A stretch of 64,000 bases of DNA from Planococcus sp. 107-1 (GTDB lineage: Bacteria > Bacillota > Bacilli > Bacillales_A > Planococcaceae), in assembly GCF_021513255.1 (NCBI RefSeq), contig NZ_CP090977.1, positions 2,914,001 to 2,978,000 on the forward strand. The letters are read 5' to 3'. The notes under the pieces were generated by a model that did no database searches, was not told the origin of the DNA, and saw only the letters and a list, made by a program, of their open reading frames with translations. Positions 18,573-27,518 of the stretch are shown here, one piece after another. The stretch's first letter is position 1, and each line of letters begins with the position of its first letter. A program made the translations under genes and the position numbers.

Positions 18573-19514
18573 ATGAAACTGGTCTCCATCGTAGTTCCGG
18601 CATTTAATGAAGAAGCCAATATTGCACGGATGTTCAACCGGCTGGCCGAGGAACTCGAACCGCTTCCTTACCATTATGAAATTATGTTCATCAATGACGG
18701 CAGCCGAGACGGTACCCTTCAAGAGATTTTAAAATTGGCTGAGAAACATCCGAATGTCAAATACATTTCGCTGACAAGAAATTTCGGAAAGGAATCCGCG
18801 ATCCTTGCCGGCTTGAGCCGCATCAAAGGAGACGCGGCTATTTTGATGGACAGCGACCTGCAGCATCCACCTCAAATGATCGGGGAAATGATCGCCGGTT
18901 TTGAAGAAGGATTTCATCAAGTTGTAGCCAAACGTTCCCGCAGCGGTGAATCGAAAATGCGAAGCTTGCTTTCTTCCGCCTATTACAAAATCGTCAATTC
19001 CATCACCGACGTTGATTTTGTCGACGGTGAAGGAGATTTCCGGTTATTGAGCCGAAAAGCAATCAATTCCATCTTGGCCCTTAGCGAAAGCAATCGATTC
19101 TCGAAAGGAATCTACTCTTGGATCGGCTTAAGCAAAAAAATCATTTGCTATGACAATGTGCTGAGAAGCGAAGGATCGTCAAAATGGTCCTTCGGCAGTT
19201 TGGTCAATTACGGCATCGACGGGATTATTTCATTTAACTTAAAGCCGCTCCGCGCCTGTTTTTACACCGGATTTCTCGTCCTATTCCTTTCCATCCTCTA
19301 TATTATCTGGACTTTTTACCAAATCATGCAGCAGGGCAATAGCGCACCCGGTTATTTCACAACGATCACCGCTATTCTATTTTTAGGCGGCATTCAATTG
19401 ATTAGCCTTGGAGTAATCGGTGAATACATTGGCCGCATCTACAATGAAACAAAACAGCGGCCGAATTTCTTGATCGACGTCAGCAATGTGGATGAATATG
19501 ATGAACTTCAATAA
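18573..19514 (+). CDS. Polyprenyl-phosphate glycosyltransferase (GT2, CsbB/GtrB-like)
   Basis: A 313-residue GT2 enzyme. The cytosolic domain has VVPAFNEEANI (about residue 8), FINDGSRDGT, and the catalytic ILMDSDLQHPPQMI. Two transmembrane helices follow at about residues 228-250 and 265-287. ATG at 18573 follows AAAGGGG; the longer open frame upstream lacks a ribosome site. The family transfers a sugar from a nucleotide sugar to undecaprenyl phosphate at the membrane. Together with the next two genes it forms a three-part envelope glycosylation unit, as with CsbB and YfhO of Bacillus (lipoteichoic acid GlcNAc). The sugar itself cannot be read from sequence. Confidence 0.92.
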   Translation: MKLVSIVVPAFNEEANIARMFNRLAEELEPLPYHYEIMFINDGSRDGTLQEILKLAEKHPNVKYISLTRNFGKESAILAGLSRIKGDAAILMDSDLQHPPQMIGEMIAGFEEGFHQVVAKRSRSGESKMRSLLSSAYYKIVNSITDVDFVDGEGDFRLLSRKAINSILALSESNRFSKGIYSWIGLSKKIICYDNVLRSEGSSKWSFGSLVNYGIDGIISFNLKPLRACFYTGFLVLFLSILYIIWTFYQIMQQGNSAPGYFTTITAILFLGGIQLISLGVIGEYIGRIYNETKQRPNFLIDVSNVDEYDELQ

Positions 19515-19911
19515 ACTGAATACGGAATTCACTCGTTTCGTCGTTGTCGGTGTCATCAACACACTCACGTATTACAGTATTTATCTTGTTTTGCATAATC
19601 TGTTTTCCTTGCCGTATATGGCAGCTCATCTGATCGGTTTTTTCATCAGCTTGAACATCTCATTTTTCTTGAATTGTTATGTAACGTATAAAATTAAACC
19701 TACGTTGAAAAAGTATTTATATTTTCCACTTACTCAAGTAGTGAATATTTCCGTATCCACTTTTTTAGTATTTGTTTTTGTGGAATGGCTGCAACTGAAC
19801 AGCAACATCGCTCCGTTTGCTGCAGTCATATTTACTGTGCCCATCACGTTTGTCATTTCCAGCAAAATTTTAAAAGGCACAGCAACACCAAAATTCGCAA
19901 AAAGACGGTGA
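19492..19911 (+). CDS. GtrA/GtcA family flippase
   Basis: About 139 residues with four predicted membrane helices, beginning NTEFTRFVVVGVINTLTYYS and containing the family motif FFISLNISFFLNCYVTYK. The start is uncertain: in-frame ATGs lie at 19486, 19492, 19498 and 19501, all overlapping the previous gene, and none has a clear Shine-Dalgarno site, so translation is probably coupled. GtrA proteins are thought to flip polyprenyl-phosphate sugars across the membrane for the following GT-C transferase. Confidence 0.88.
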   Translation: MNMMNFNKLNTEFTRFVVVGVINTLTYYSIYLVLHNLFSLPYMAAHLIGFFISLNISFFLNCYVTYKIKPTLKKYLYFPLTQVVNISVSTFLVFVFVEWLQLNSNIAPFAAVIFTVPITFVISSKILKGTATPKFAKRR

Positions 19912-19915
19912 ATCT

Positions 19916-22498
19916 ATGCGCAGTCGTTTCTTCAATCTGTATTTATTGTCCGGCAGCTTCTTTTTAGCGTTCGTTGCTCATGCGGTCTTTTTTTTCAATG
20001 GACACGCAGCCACTTTATGGTCGGCATCGATGACGGCAGTTCGCAGATGCTTCCTTTCAAAAAGTTATTGTATGACCAGTACACTTCCGGGGAATTTTTC
20101 TATTCTTTCGATTTCGGACTAGGAGCCGGAACGTTCAGCGAGCTTTCCTATTACTTCTCGACATCCATTGTCTTTTTGATAAGCGTCTTTATTGTTTTTC
20201 TGCTTGAAACGATCGGCCTTATCCAGTCCGCTGATATTCTGTTTTGGGCAAATGCCGCTGTCTTTATCAGCATCGTCCGCCTCACTTTTATTTTGTTCAT
20301 TGTGACGAGGCTGTTTATGTATATGAAAATCCCATGGATTTCGGCTTTGCTTGGCGCCTCTATCTACGGCATATCGGGCATGTATTTCCGCCATACGGTA
20401 TACTGGGAGTTTTTTGCAGACGCCTTTCTCTGGCTGCCTTTATTAATATTGGGAATCGAGAAGGTTTTCCGTGAACAGAAACCTGGCTGGTTTTTGCTGG
20501 CTGTTTCAATTTCCATGATCGATAATTTTTATTTTTCGTATATTAACTTTTTTGTTAGCTGCGATTTATATCGCAGTTCGGTTATTCATCCCGCTTTCAG
20601 CTGGAGAGTCAAAACGCTTACACGCTTTATGGACGTTCCTTTGGGCTGGTTTGCTTGGTTTTGGCATCAGTGCTGTTTCTTTCATACCAGCGGTTTATGC
20701 ATTTTTAAATAACCATCGCCCTGCTTTTGAACAGGAAATCGCTCGGTTGGACTTTACCGATAATATTCTATTTACAAGCCGCTATATTGTGCTGCCGGCA
20801 ATTTTTGTTTTGATGTTATTTATGTGGCGCCTTTACCGAAACCGGACATTCCGTTTGTTTGCGATTCTTGCGGCAATCGGTATCCTTCTTCATTTCAGTC
20901 CATTAGCGGCCAGTATATTCAATGGCTTTTCAGCCCCTCAATTCCGGTGGGAATATTTTCTTTCCCTGATGGTTGGTGGTGCAATTGCTGTGGGGCTTCG
21001 TGAATTGCCTAATATTACAGGAAGGCAATTTTTAGCCGCTTCTCTTATCACGTTATTCCTATTCGTCTATACGGGTATTGCAGACGAACTTTTCGAATGG
21101 CAATCATTATCCACAACCCTTGTATTCATAAGCCTTTTGATAAGCTTACTTTTCAGCTACTCCCTCATCAAATGGAAATCTGTCCGGATTCGAAATGCCT
21201 TTATCGCCTTTCTCCTGGTTTTTCTCCTCGGCTTTGCAAACCTCTATCAAGTCGAGAAGTTGCTTGAAACCGGACGAATTGGGCAAGTGAATGAAGAATT
21301 ATTGACCGGATCCGAATATGACGATGCTGAAATCAGGGAGCTTCTGGCTCAAATTGACAATCAGGAACCAAGCGGATATTATCGCATCGAATGGATGGAA
21401 GGTGTGAGGAATAATACGCCTATTGTCCAGGACTTCCGCGGATTGAGTGCTTATTCCAGCATCCTCAATAAAAATCTGCTGTACTTTTATCTATATGATT
21501 TGGAAATCGACATGGGCCGCGAAAGTGTCAGCCGCTATGCAACACTCGGCAAACGCACCAACCTTTACAGCCTGCTTCAAGGAAAATACATCATTTTGCC
21601 AAAAGACGACAGCAACATCCCTTATGGATTTACTGAAGCTTTTTCTTCTGACCATTACACGGTTTATGAAAACCCATTTGTCCTTCCTTTCGCCCGCACA
21701 GCTTCTGCCGTTTATCAAGAGCAGCAACTGGCAGACGCTCCAATATTAATGCGTGAACATGCCATGCTGGCTGGCGTCGTACTTGATGGCACTGGCGGGC
21801 AAGATGAATTACCGGAAATCCAGAACAAGGCGGATAGATTCGAAATAGTCGAAGCTGATGCTCTTTATGAAGATGGCGTTCTGGAAATTACAGCGGATGA
21901 AGGCGGATTGGATTTCATCCGGAAGAATTCTGCCTTTACGGATGGCGACTTGTACATCTCGTTCCATCTGGAAAATTTTGCAGCTTCGTCCGGATTCCCA
22001 TTAAAAATCAACGATTATTACACTACGCGGAAAGCAAATGACTCCATTTACCGGACCTATGTGGATGATTTGACCATCCGTACTGAAGCGGCGGAAAAAA
22101 TATCTTTACGTCTTCCGAAAGGAAGCTATGCATTAAGTGATATTGAGATTTACGAAGAGCCATACGATCTATTAAAAAAGCAAACAGAAAAAGAATCAGG
22201 TCTAAGCCAACTCGACATTGATGGCAGTTCAGTTGAAATGGTATACGAAAATCAAGAAGAAGCACCCTATTTAACGACTGCCATTCCTTTTGAAAGAGGT
22301 TGGCGTGCTGAAGTCAATGGAAAAGAAGTCAATGTATTAAAAGCCAATTACGCTTTTGCGGCAGTGCCTCTTGAAAAAGGAAGAAACGAGATTTCGTTTA
22401 GCTATCGCCCTCCATTCTTTAAGGCTTCACTGATTGTATCCGTGCTGTCTTTAGCCGCCAGCCTGTTTCTTTTATTCGGCCGCAAAAGGCGCCCCTAA
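19916..22498 (+). CDS. yfhO: YfhO family membrane glycosyltransferase, two frameshifts as sequenced
   Basis: Three consecutive frames make one protein. Frame one gives MRSRFFNLYLLSGSFFLAF; frame two continues FMVGIDDGSSQMLPFKKLLY; frame three continues LLAAIYIAVRLFIPLSAGE to the end. The breaks are in T runs: eight T at 19988-19995 (nine restores frame) and six T at 20548-20553 (five restores frame). The corrected protein is 860 residues, the expected size for YfhO. It has an N-terminal multi-helix membrane part, a large extracytoplasmic domain (about residues 470-820) and a final helix. YfhO is a GT-C-type enzyme that moves a lipid-linked sugar onto a cell-surface acceptor such as lipoteichoic acid. 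Confidence 0.88.
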
Positions 22499-22617
22499 TT
22501 ATCTAGCAGCTTTTTAAATTTACTCCTACAAAAGAAGTGCTTTAGGAGAAAAGAGTTTATTTTCATATGAAAATGTGTAATGAGAGAATAAACCAATTTC
22601 AAATAAGGGGTGATCAG

Positions 22618-23202
22618 ATGAAGCGTTGGTTCATGCTTGTGCTGGCAATCGCATTTCTTCTTATTCTCGCAGCCTGCGGAAACGATAATTCAGAAACGGA
22701 ACCGGCCACTGAAACAGATGGTGCCACGGAAGTCGAAGACGAGAACGTAAATGAAGGCGAAGAAAATCCGCCGAACGGTGAGGAAGCCGAAGACAATTCA
22801 GATGAGGGGTCCAGCGAAGATTTAATGTTCGTGACGGTCGATTTGATGAATTCGGACGGCGATGCGATCGGAACGGCAGAAATTAATGATGAAGAAAACG
22901 GCGTTACCGTGGGACTTGATTTGACAGACCTTGAAACGGGTACACATAAAGTGCAATTTCTGGATGCCGGAAAATGCGAAGTCCCTGACTTCCAAACAGC
23001 CGGTGAAGTGTATGGAGAAGAATTGCCATCAGTTGATGTTGGCGATGATGGGACGGTACAAGAAGAACTGACAGCTGAAGGATTCACCTTAAAAACAGAG
23101 GAAGAAAATTCCTTACTGCAAGAAGGCGGTACTTCATTGGTCCTTGAATCCGAAGAATCCAGCGAGCGCGTCGCATGCGGCGTTGTCACAGGAGAAAACT
23201 AA
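22618..23202 (+). CDS. Lipoprotein with degenerate Cu/Zn superoxide dismutase fold
   Basis: A 194-residue secreted lipoprotein. The signal peptide ends at LLILAACG, a clear lipobox (Cys about residue 20), followed by an acidic linker of about 45 residues. The rest resembles YojM/SodC: VDLMNSDGDAIGTAEI, then GTHKVQFLDAGKCEVPDFQTAG, and ERVACGVV at the end. The disulfide cysteines (GKC and ACG) are kept, but the copper-ligand histidines of the GFHIHE and later motifs are replaced, so dismutase activity is unlikely. ATG at 22618 follows AAGGGGTGA. Confidence 0.8.
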   Translation: MKRWFMLVLAIAFLLILAACGNDNSETEPATETDGATEVEDENVNEGEENPPNGEEAEDNSDEGSSEDLMFVTVDLMNSDGDAIGTAEINDEENGVTVGLDLTDLETGTHKVQFLDAGKCEVPDFQTAGEVYGEELPSVDVGDDGTVQEELTAEGFTLKTEEENSLLQEGGTSLVLESEESSERVACGVVTGEN

Positions 23203-23203
23203 A

Positions 23204-23228
23204 GGAGCGGCTTGCCGCTCTTTTTTTG
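23204..23228 (+). terminator. Terminator after the lipoprotein gene
   Basis: Stem GAGCGG-CTTG-CCGCTC followed by seven T. It starts two bases after the lipoprotein stop codon. Confidence 0.9.
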
Positions 23229-23264
23229 TTGGACTGATTTGCCCCTGCTTGTCTGCCTATCAGC

Positions 23265-23289
23265 GTTTATCCGCATCTAATTGGGGAAT
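23265..23289 (+). promoter_or_regulatory. Sigma-B-like promoter of the SDR gene
   Basis: GTTTAT, 13 bases, then GGGAAT, close to the general stress consensus GTTTAA-N12-14-GGGWAT. It ends 36 bases before the ATG of the SDR gene. Confidence 0.7.
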
Positions 23290-23325
23290 AAATAAATTAG
23301 ACATTATTTCAAGGAGGACTTTTAC

Positions 23326-24201
23326 ATGGCAGAAGATAAATTCGAAAAAATCGATGAACAAGTAGACCCTCAAGAACAAGAGAGACAGCCTGGATTTGAA
23401 AATGACATGTCTCCGGAACCTATTTATGACGATAAAGATTATAAAGGGGCAGGCAAACTGGAAGGGAAAGTGGCATTAATTACCGGAGGCGACAGCGGAA
23501 TTGGCCGGGCGGTCGCAATCGCATTCGCTAAAGAAGGCGCTAATGTCGCCATTGCTTATCTGGATGAACACGAAGATGCAGAAAAAACGGTGAAAGAAAT
23601 TGAATCTTACGGCGTGAAAGCCTTTAAATCAGCGACAGATGTATCCGACGTCGAAAACTGCAACCAACTGGTCGTGGATGTCATTTCAGAATTTGGCCAA
23701 CTGAATGTTTTAGTTAATAATGCTGGCAAGCAATTCCCGCAAGATGATTTCTTGAACATCTCACCTGATCAATTGATGGAGACGTTCACAACGAATATTT
23801 TCAGTATGTTCTACTTGAGCCAAGCAGCTATTCCGCATATGCAAAAAGGAGATTCGATTATTAACACATCATCGGTCACTGCTTATCGCGGTTCCTCTGA
23901 ACTGATCGATTATTCGGCGACCAAAGGTGCCATTACGACTTTCACCCGTTCATTGTCGCAAAGCTTAAGCGATAAAGGAATCCGGGTAAATTCTGTAGCT
24001 CCCGGACCTATTTGGACACCGTTGATTCCGGCTTCTTTCGACGCTGAAAAAGTAGGCGTGCATGGCGGCGATACACCAATGGAACGGAGAGGCCAGCCAT
24101 CTGAGGTAGCTCCAGCTTACGTTTATTTCGCTTCAAAAGATTCAACTTACGTTACGGGGCAAGCCATTCATGTCAACGGAGGCGACTTCATTTCTTCTTA
24201 A
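23326..24201 (+). CDS. SDR family oxidoreductase, general stress type
   Basis: A 291-residue classical short-chain dehydrogenase. After an acidic N-terminal extension of about 45 residues it has the cofactor motif ALITGGDSGIGRAVAIAFAK, NNAGKQF, and the catalytic Ser plus YSATKGA (Tyr-Lys). It matches the YdaD/YhdF/YhxC-type enzymes of Bacillus, several of which belong to the sigma-B regulon. AAGGAGG precedes the ATG. A sigma-B-like promoter lies directly upstream, which fits. The substrate is unknown; NADP preference is likely but not certain. Confidence 0.93.
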   Translation: MAEDKFEKIDEQVDPQEQERQPGFENDMSPEPIYDDKDYKGAGKLEGKVALITGGDSGIGRAVAIAFAKEGANVAIAYLDEHEDAEKTVKEIESYGVKAFKSATDVSDVENCNQLVVDVISEFGQLNVLVNNAGKQFPQDDFLNISPDQLMETFTTNIFSMFYLSQAAIPHMQKGDSIINTSSVTAYRGSSELIDYSATKGAITTFTRSLSQSLSDKGIRVNSVAPGPIWTPLIPASFDAEKVGVHGGDTPMERRGQPSEVAPAYVYFASKDSTYVTGQAIHVNGGDFISS

Positions 24202-24210
24202 ACTTTCGCG

Positions 24211-24245
24211 AAAACCCAGTCTTCTTGGAAGACTGGGTTTTCTTT
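24211..24245 (+). terminator. Terminator of the SDR gene
   Basis: Perfect 14-base-pair stem AAAACCCAGTCTTC / GAAGACTGGGTTTT with a short loop and following T-rich sequence. Confidence 0.9.
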
Positions 24246-24326
24246 GGAAAAAACTTGTTATTTATAGGATTGTTTGATTTCATTTCGGCTATAACGAAGT
24301 AAGAACGCTGCAGGGAGGTGACAGAA

Positions 24327-24719
24327 TTGAGATATATTGAAGCAATCCTTATGAAATTCGCGATGGTCTTCGCCGTATTATTTGTGATACTCGGCCTTGT
24401 CGGAATCGAATTGATCGATATTTTCTTAATCAGCCTCGTGATAACCATCGTTGACTTTATCGGGGATTTGGTGATTTACCCAAGAACTTCGAACAAAATT
24501 GCAACAGGCGGCGATTTGGTTCTTGTATTCTTGCTCGTCTGGCTGCTCGGGATGGTCTGGATCGAGAATCCGGACTCTTCACTCGTCATGCCGGCTATCT
24601 ATTCTGCAATCATAATTGCTATCGCCGAATGGTTCTTCCATATCTACCTAACGAAGCGTGTATGGGAACGCAAAGAAACTTCTCACACCACCACCCATGA
24701 TGAACCGAGACAATCTTAA
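24327..24719 (+). CDS. DUF2512 family membrane protein (YndM-like)
   Basis: A 130-residue protein with four predicted helices (about residues 10-28, 33-53, 62-80 and 90-110) and a short charged C-terminal tail. The first helices read MKFAMVFAVLFVILGLVG and FLISLVITIVDFIGDLVIYP, as in the DUF2512 family of Bacilli. TTG at 24327 is preferred because GGGAGGTG lies six bases upstream; GTG at 24318 overlaps that site. Function unknown. Confidence 0.8.
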   Translation: MRYIEAILMKFAMVFAVLFVILGLVGIELIDIFLISLVITIVDFIGDLVIYPRTSNKIATGGDLVLVFLLVWLLGMVWIENPDSSLVMPAIYSAIIIAIAEWFFHIYLTKRVWERKETSHTTTHDEPRQS

Positions 24720-24727
24720 TATGAAAT

Positions 24728-24761
24728 AAAAGCTGCCGAAGAAGATACTTCGGCAGCTTTT
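24728..24761. terminator. Bidirectional terminator
   Basis: AAAAGCTGCCGAAG / CTTCGGCAGCTTTT with a six-base loop between convergent genes. The stop codon of the DUF2071 gene overlaps its right arm. The same AAAGCTGCCGAA stem recurs at 28530-28564. Confidence 0.9.
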
Positions 24762-25455
24762 ATTTTTCAATTACTGGCGGATAAAATAACACTTTTACGG
24801 GTTTTGCATAATGGGAAATCGCTTTTTCTTGGTGCAGGTCTTTCGCCAGAAAGTTGGCCATCGTATTGACTCCAATTTCCCCTTCTACATAATGCAAATT
24901 CCAAGGTATATGGCTAATATCCACGCGCAATAGGTTTTTCTGCGGCTTTGTCCATAAACAATAGCGTTCGGTCAGCCAGTGTTCAAATGGATTCGATTGA
25001 ATGGGCTTTGAAACTACACGGAATTTTAAATGTAGCGATTCTGGAAAAGAACCTTTATGTGTTCTGTTGCTGGTGAATTCCCACTGCCCTTTATGTTGAT
25101 CATATTCCATATCCGCATGGCGGTAAGGTAGAAACCCGCCTGTTCCTGCAGCTTTGACAGCTAAAAAACTGTCTGCATCTAAAGAGAAGAAATAGACGCC
25201 TGTCCGCCCTTTATATTTCACATAAGTCCTGACATTCAATTCGTTATAGGATTCCACGGTCGGAATCGGCGGCGTAAACCTGACCCGAGTCTTTTCCGCT
25301 TTGAACAAAACCAAGCCGATCCAGGCTGTCCCATTAAATTCATCGATTTCCAGCTCTTCTGGTATTTTATCCCGCAAAGATTCTGCTGAAACCGGCCAGT
25401 GAAGAAAAACTGCATGATGCCATTCCTGTTTCATTGCCCATGGTGCGTTAGCCAT
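24760..25455 (-). CDS. DUF2071 family protein (YqjF-like)
   Basis: A 231-residue soluble protein of the DUF2071 family. Characteristic pieces are VFLHWPVSAESLRDKIPEEL near residue 16, ELNVRTYVKYKGRTGVYFF near residue 72 and LLRVDISHIPWNLHYVEGE near residue 175. The family is common in Bacilli and actinomycetes. Structure of relatives suggests a ligand-binding barrel related to acetoacetate decarboxylase, but no activity is established. The gene stands alone between two terminators. Confidence 0.85.
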   Translation of the reverse strand: MANAPWAMKQEWHHAVFLHWPVSAESLRDKIPEELEIDEFNGTAWIGLVLFKAEKTRVRFTPPIPTVESYNELNVRTYVKYKGRTGVYFFSLDADSFLAVKAAGTGGFLPYRHADMEYDQHKGQWEFTSNRTHKGSFPESLHLKFRVVSKPIQSNPFEHWLTERYCLWTKPQKNLLRVDISHIPWNLHYVEGEIGVNTMANFLAKDLHQEKAISHYAKPVKVLFYPPVIEK

Positions 25456-25525
25456 CCACTCATCTCCTATAATAAAGCGTGTGATTATACTATTGCTCCT
25501 GCATCGCTGCGCTAGCTTCGTCGCA

Positions 25526-25568
25526 AAAAAGGGGTTGTCCCAAATTACTTTTGGGACAACCCCTTTTT
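25526..25568. terminator. Bidirectional terminator with repeated GTCCCAAA core
   Basis: A 19-base-pair stem of AAAAAGGGGTTGTCCCAAA and its complement with a five-base loop. It lies four bases from the corrected Mn catalase stop. A near copy of the core TTGTCCCAAAA/TTTTGGGACAA is found at 46477-46518. Confidence 0.9.
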
Positions 25569-25572
25569 GCCA

Positions 25573-26396
25573 TTATTTCATATCTTCAGCTGGAAGTGTA
25601 TCATGTGCTTCTGGAGGAGCTGGCTTTAATACTGGGCGGCCACTCAAAGGCGCGGTTTTTCCACCGTAATCGGATGGCCATCCGGTGCCGGTTGGCTGAC
25701 CCATGGCAATTGAGAAGCTGTGCTTGTTTCTGGATTTGTATAAAGAATATGCGAGAACTCTGTCGCTTCCCATTCTGGCGGTATAGTTGAAGGAACGATA
25801 GGACCTTCTTTCGCTTCTAAATCCTTGATCGCTGCTAACCATTGGTTTTGGTGCATGGTGTCGCGTGCGATAAGGAATGAGAATAGATCTTTTACACCAC
25901 GATCATCAGTCATGCTGTAAAGTCTTGCAACTTGCAGGCGTCCTTGCGACTCCGCATTAACATTGGCACGGAAATCCGCCAACAAGTTACCGCTTGCTAC
26001 AATATAGCCGGCATTCCATGGAACACCGTTGCTGTCTTTAGGAGATGCCCCTAAACCGTGAACGATGGCATGCTGCGGATTCATACCGCCCATAATCGCT
26101 CCAATAATTGGATCTTGTGCCGCTTTTTCCTGTTCATAAACTGGTGCACCTTCAAGTAAACGGGCTACCATCGTAGCAAGTAATTCAATATGCCCTAATT
26201 CCTGTGTACCGGTATCCATTAATAAGTCACGATATTTCTCGTTGCCTCTCGTGCTCCATCCTTGGAATAAGTATTGCATCGCTACGGACATTTCACCGAA
26301 TTGCCCACCGATCAGTTCTTGGACCTTTTTAGCAAATACCGGATCTGGAGAGTCCGGTTTTGAATGGTATTGAAGTTCGCCTGTGTGAAAGAACAT
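25573..26396 (-). CDS. Manganese catalase, frameshifted near the C-terminus as sequenced
   Basis: A non-heme catalase that converts hydrogen peroxide to water and oxygen at a dimanganese site. Ligand motifs GGQFGEMSVAMQYLFQ, QELGHIELLATMVARL and FLIARDTMHQNQWLAAIKDL are intact. As read the frame ends at 25644 with VEKPRL. The usual C-terminus (GRPVLKPAPPEAHDTLPAED) continues in another frame to 25573; six instead of five bases in the T run at 25656-25660 rejoins them. Corrected length about 274 residues, matching YjqC/YdbD-type enzymes. CAGGAGG precedes the ATG. It is probably co-transcribed with the small gene upstream. Confidence 0.9.
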
Positions 26397-26460
26397 GTAT
26401 AAAAACCTCCTGTATATTTTGGTTTAATTGGAGTTGATTTAGTTGGAGTCTATGCGGCTT

Positions 26461-26712
26461 TCACCGTTTATCTGAGGAAACATCAGCTGGGTGTCCGCCA
26501 TCATAATCCGAATCGTTGCCTCCGGCATTAAATGAATTATCGCTTATTTTGCCACTGCTGTTCTTTTCTGTAGAATTTCTTTCGGGTTGCCCTCTCTCGG
26601 TAATGGAGGATTTTTCTTCGTCGCTAGAGGTATATCTGTTGTTCCCGGATTCTCTTTTTTCATGTTCCATGTCTTTTAATTTCTTTTCATGGTCTCTTTG
26701 ATCCTTCTCCAT
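26461..26712 (-). CDS. Small hydrophilic, probably disordered protein
   Basis: An 83-residue protein rich in Glu, Lys, Ser, Asn, Asp and Gly, with no hydrophobic core, beginning MEKDQRDHEKKLKDMEHEKR. AAAGGAGGAAAAAGG before the ATG is a very strong ribosome site. A sigma-B-like promoter lies upstream and the Mn catalase gene begins 65 bases downstream, so both are probably stress induced. I recognise no family. It could be a desiccation or stress protein of the hydrophilin kind; that is a guess from composition. Confidence 0.7.
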   Translation of the reverse strand: MEKDQRDHEKKLKDMEHEKRESGNNRYTSSDEEKSSITERGQPERNSTEKNSSGKISDNSFNAGGNDSDYDGGHPADVSSDKR

Positions 26713-26753
26713 CCTTTTTCCTCCTTTCTTGAATTTAAATGCACGTTATGTGA

Positions 26754-26778
26754 ATACCCCTCACTTCCTTATTAAAAC
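26754..26778 (-). promoter_or_regulatory. Sigma-B-like promoter of the small gene and Mn catalase
   Basis: On the minus strand GTTTTA (26778-26773), 13 bases, then GGGTAT (26759-26754). This is a good match to the general stress consensus and precedes the ATG by about 40 bases. Confidence 0.72.
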
Positions 26779-26840
26779 CATTTAATGTATTTTGTTAACC
26801 TTTTAATCTAAAAGTCATAAACCCGCTTGAGATTTACATA

Positions 26841-26880
26841 AAAAAGCCGTTGGAATTGTTAAAATCTCCAAACGGCTTTT
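26841..26880 (-). terminator. Terminator of ohrB
   Basis: AAAAGCCGTTTGGAGATTTT ... CCAACGGCTTTTTT on the minus strand, 14 bases after the ohrB stop. Confidence 0.85.
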
Positions 26881-26893
26881 GTGCGGCTATAAT

Positions 26894-27313
26894 TTAATTC
26901 ACTTTTAATTCGACCTCAACATTTCCTCTTGTCGCTTTTGAATACGGACATACTTGGTGAGCGGCTTCCACGAGTTCTTCCGCTTTTTCTTGATCTACCC
27001 CTTGAACCGATACATTCAATGTCACGGCAATTTTATAGCCGCCGTCAGATTCGTCTTTTAAAAAGTGGACATCCGCTTTAACCGATGTGCTCGATACGTC
27101 CGCTTTTTGCTTACGGATCACTAAATTCAAAGCGCCATCAAAGCAAGCCGAGTATCCGGCTGCAAAAAGCTGCTCAGGGTTTGTCCCTTCTCCGCCTGGC
27201 CCTCCTAATTCTTTGGGTGAAACAAGCTGCATATCGATGATGTTGTCTTCAGATACCACTCTTCCTGATCTTCCTCCGGTTGCAATTACAGATGTAGTGA
27301 ATAATGCTGACAT
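26894..27313 (-). CDS. ohrB: Organic hydroperoxide resistance protein (Ohr)
   Basis: A 139-residue Ohr/OsmC-fold thiol peroxidase that reduces organic hydroperoxides. Both redox cysteines are present, Cys57 in AAGYSACFDGAL and Cys122 in HQVCPYSKATRG, along with GTNPEQLFAAG. ATG at 27313 follows AAAGAGG; the longer open frame upstream has no ribosome site. No ohrR is adjacent. In Bacillus ohrB is the sigma-B-controlled copy and ohrA the OhrR-controlled one, so the B name here rests on context, not on sequence. Confidence 0.9.
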   Translation of the reverse strand: MSALFTTSVIATGGRSGRVVSEDNIIDMQLVSPKELGGPGGEGTNPEQLFAAGYSACFDGALNLVIRKQKADVSSTSVKADVHFLKDESDGGYKIAVTLNVSVQGVDQEKAEELVEAAHQVCPYSKATRGNVEVELKVN

Positions 27314-27454
27314 TTTCTCATCCTCTTTCCTGTTTATATTTTTCCAAATAATTAGATAACACATCAAACGTACTGGTTTTTTTGCCGGGAGTCAATGATT
27401 TTGATCTTCTGATGCATTGTCAAGAAATCTAGGAAGCCTAAGACTCTGCTGAAC

Positions 27455-27479
27455 GTTTCAGCTTTCTGCGAAAGGGTAA
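27455..27479 (+). promoter_or_regulatory. Sigma-B-like promoter of the DJ-1/PfpI gene
   Basis: GTTTCA, 13 bases, then GGGTAA, 39 bases before the start codon. Confidence 0.65.
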
Positions 27480-27518
27480 ATGAAGAAATAGATTAGATTC
27501 TCCGAGGAGGAAAACATA

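Noticed and set aside
22614-23189. Long minus-strand frame rich in Ser and Pro
   Set aside because: It is the antisense shadow of the acidic lipoprotein gene, whose low-complexity Glu/Asp codons open the reverse frame.
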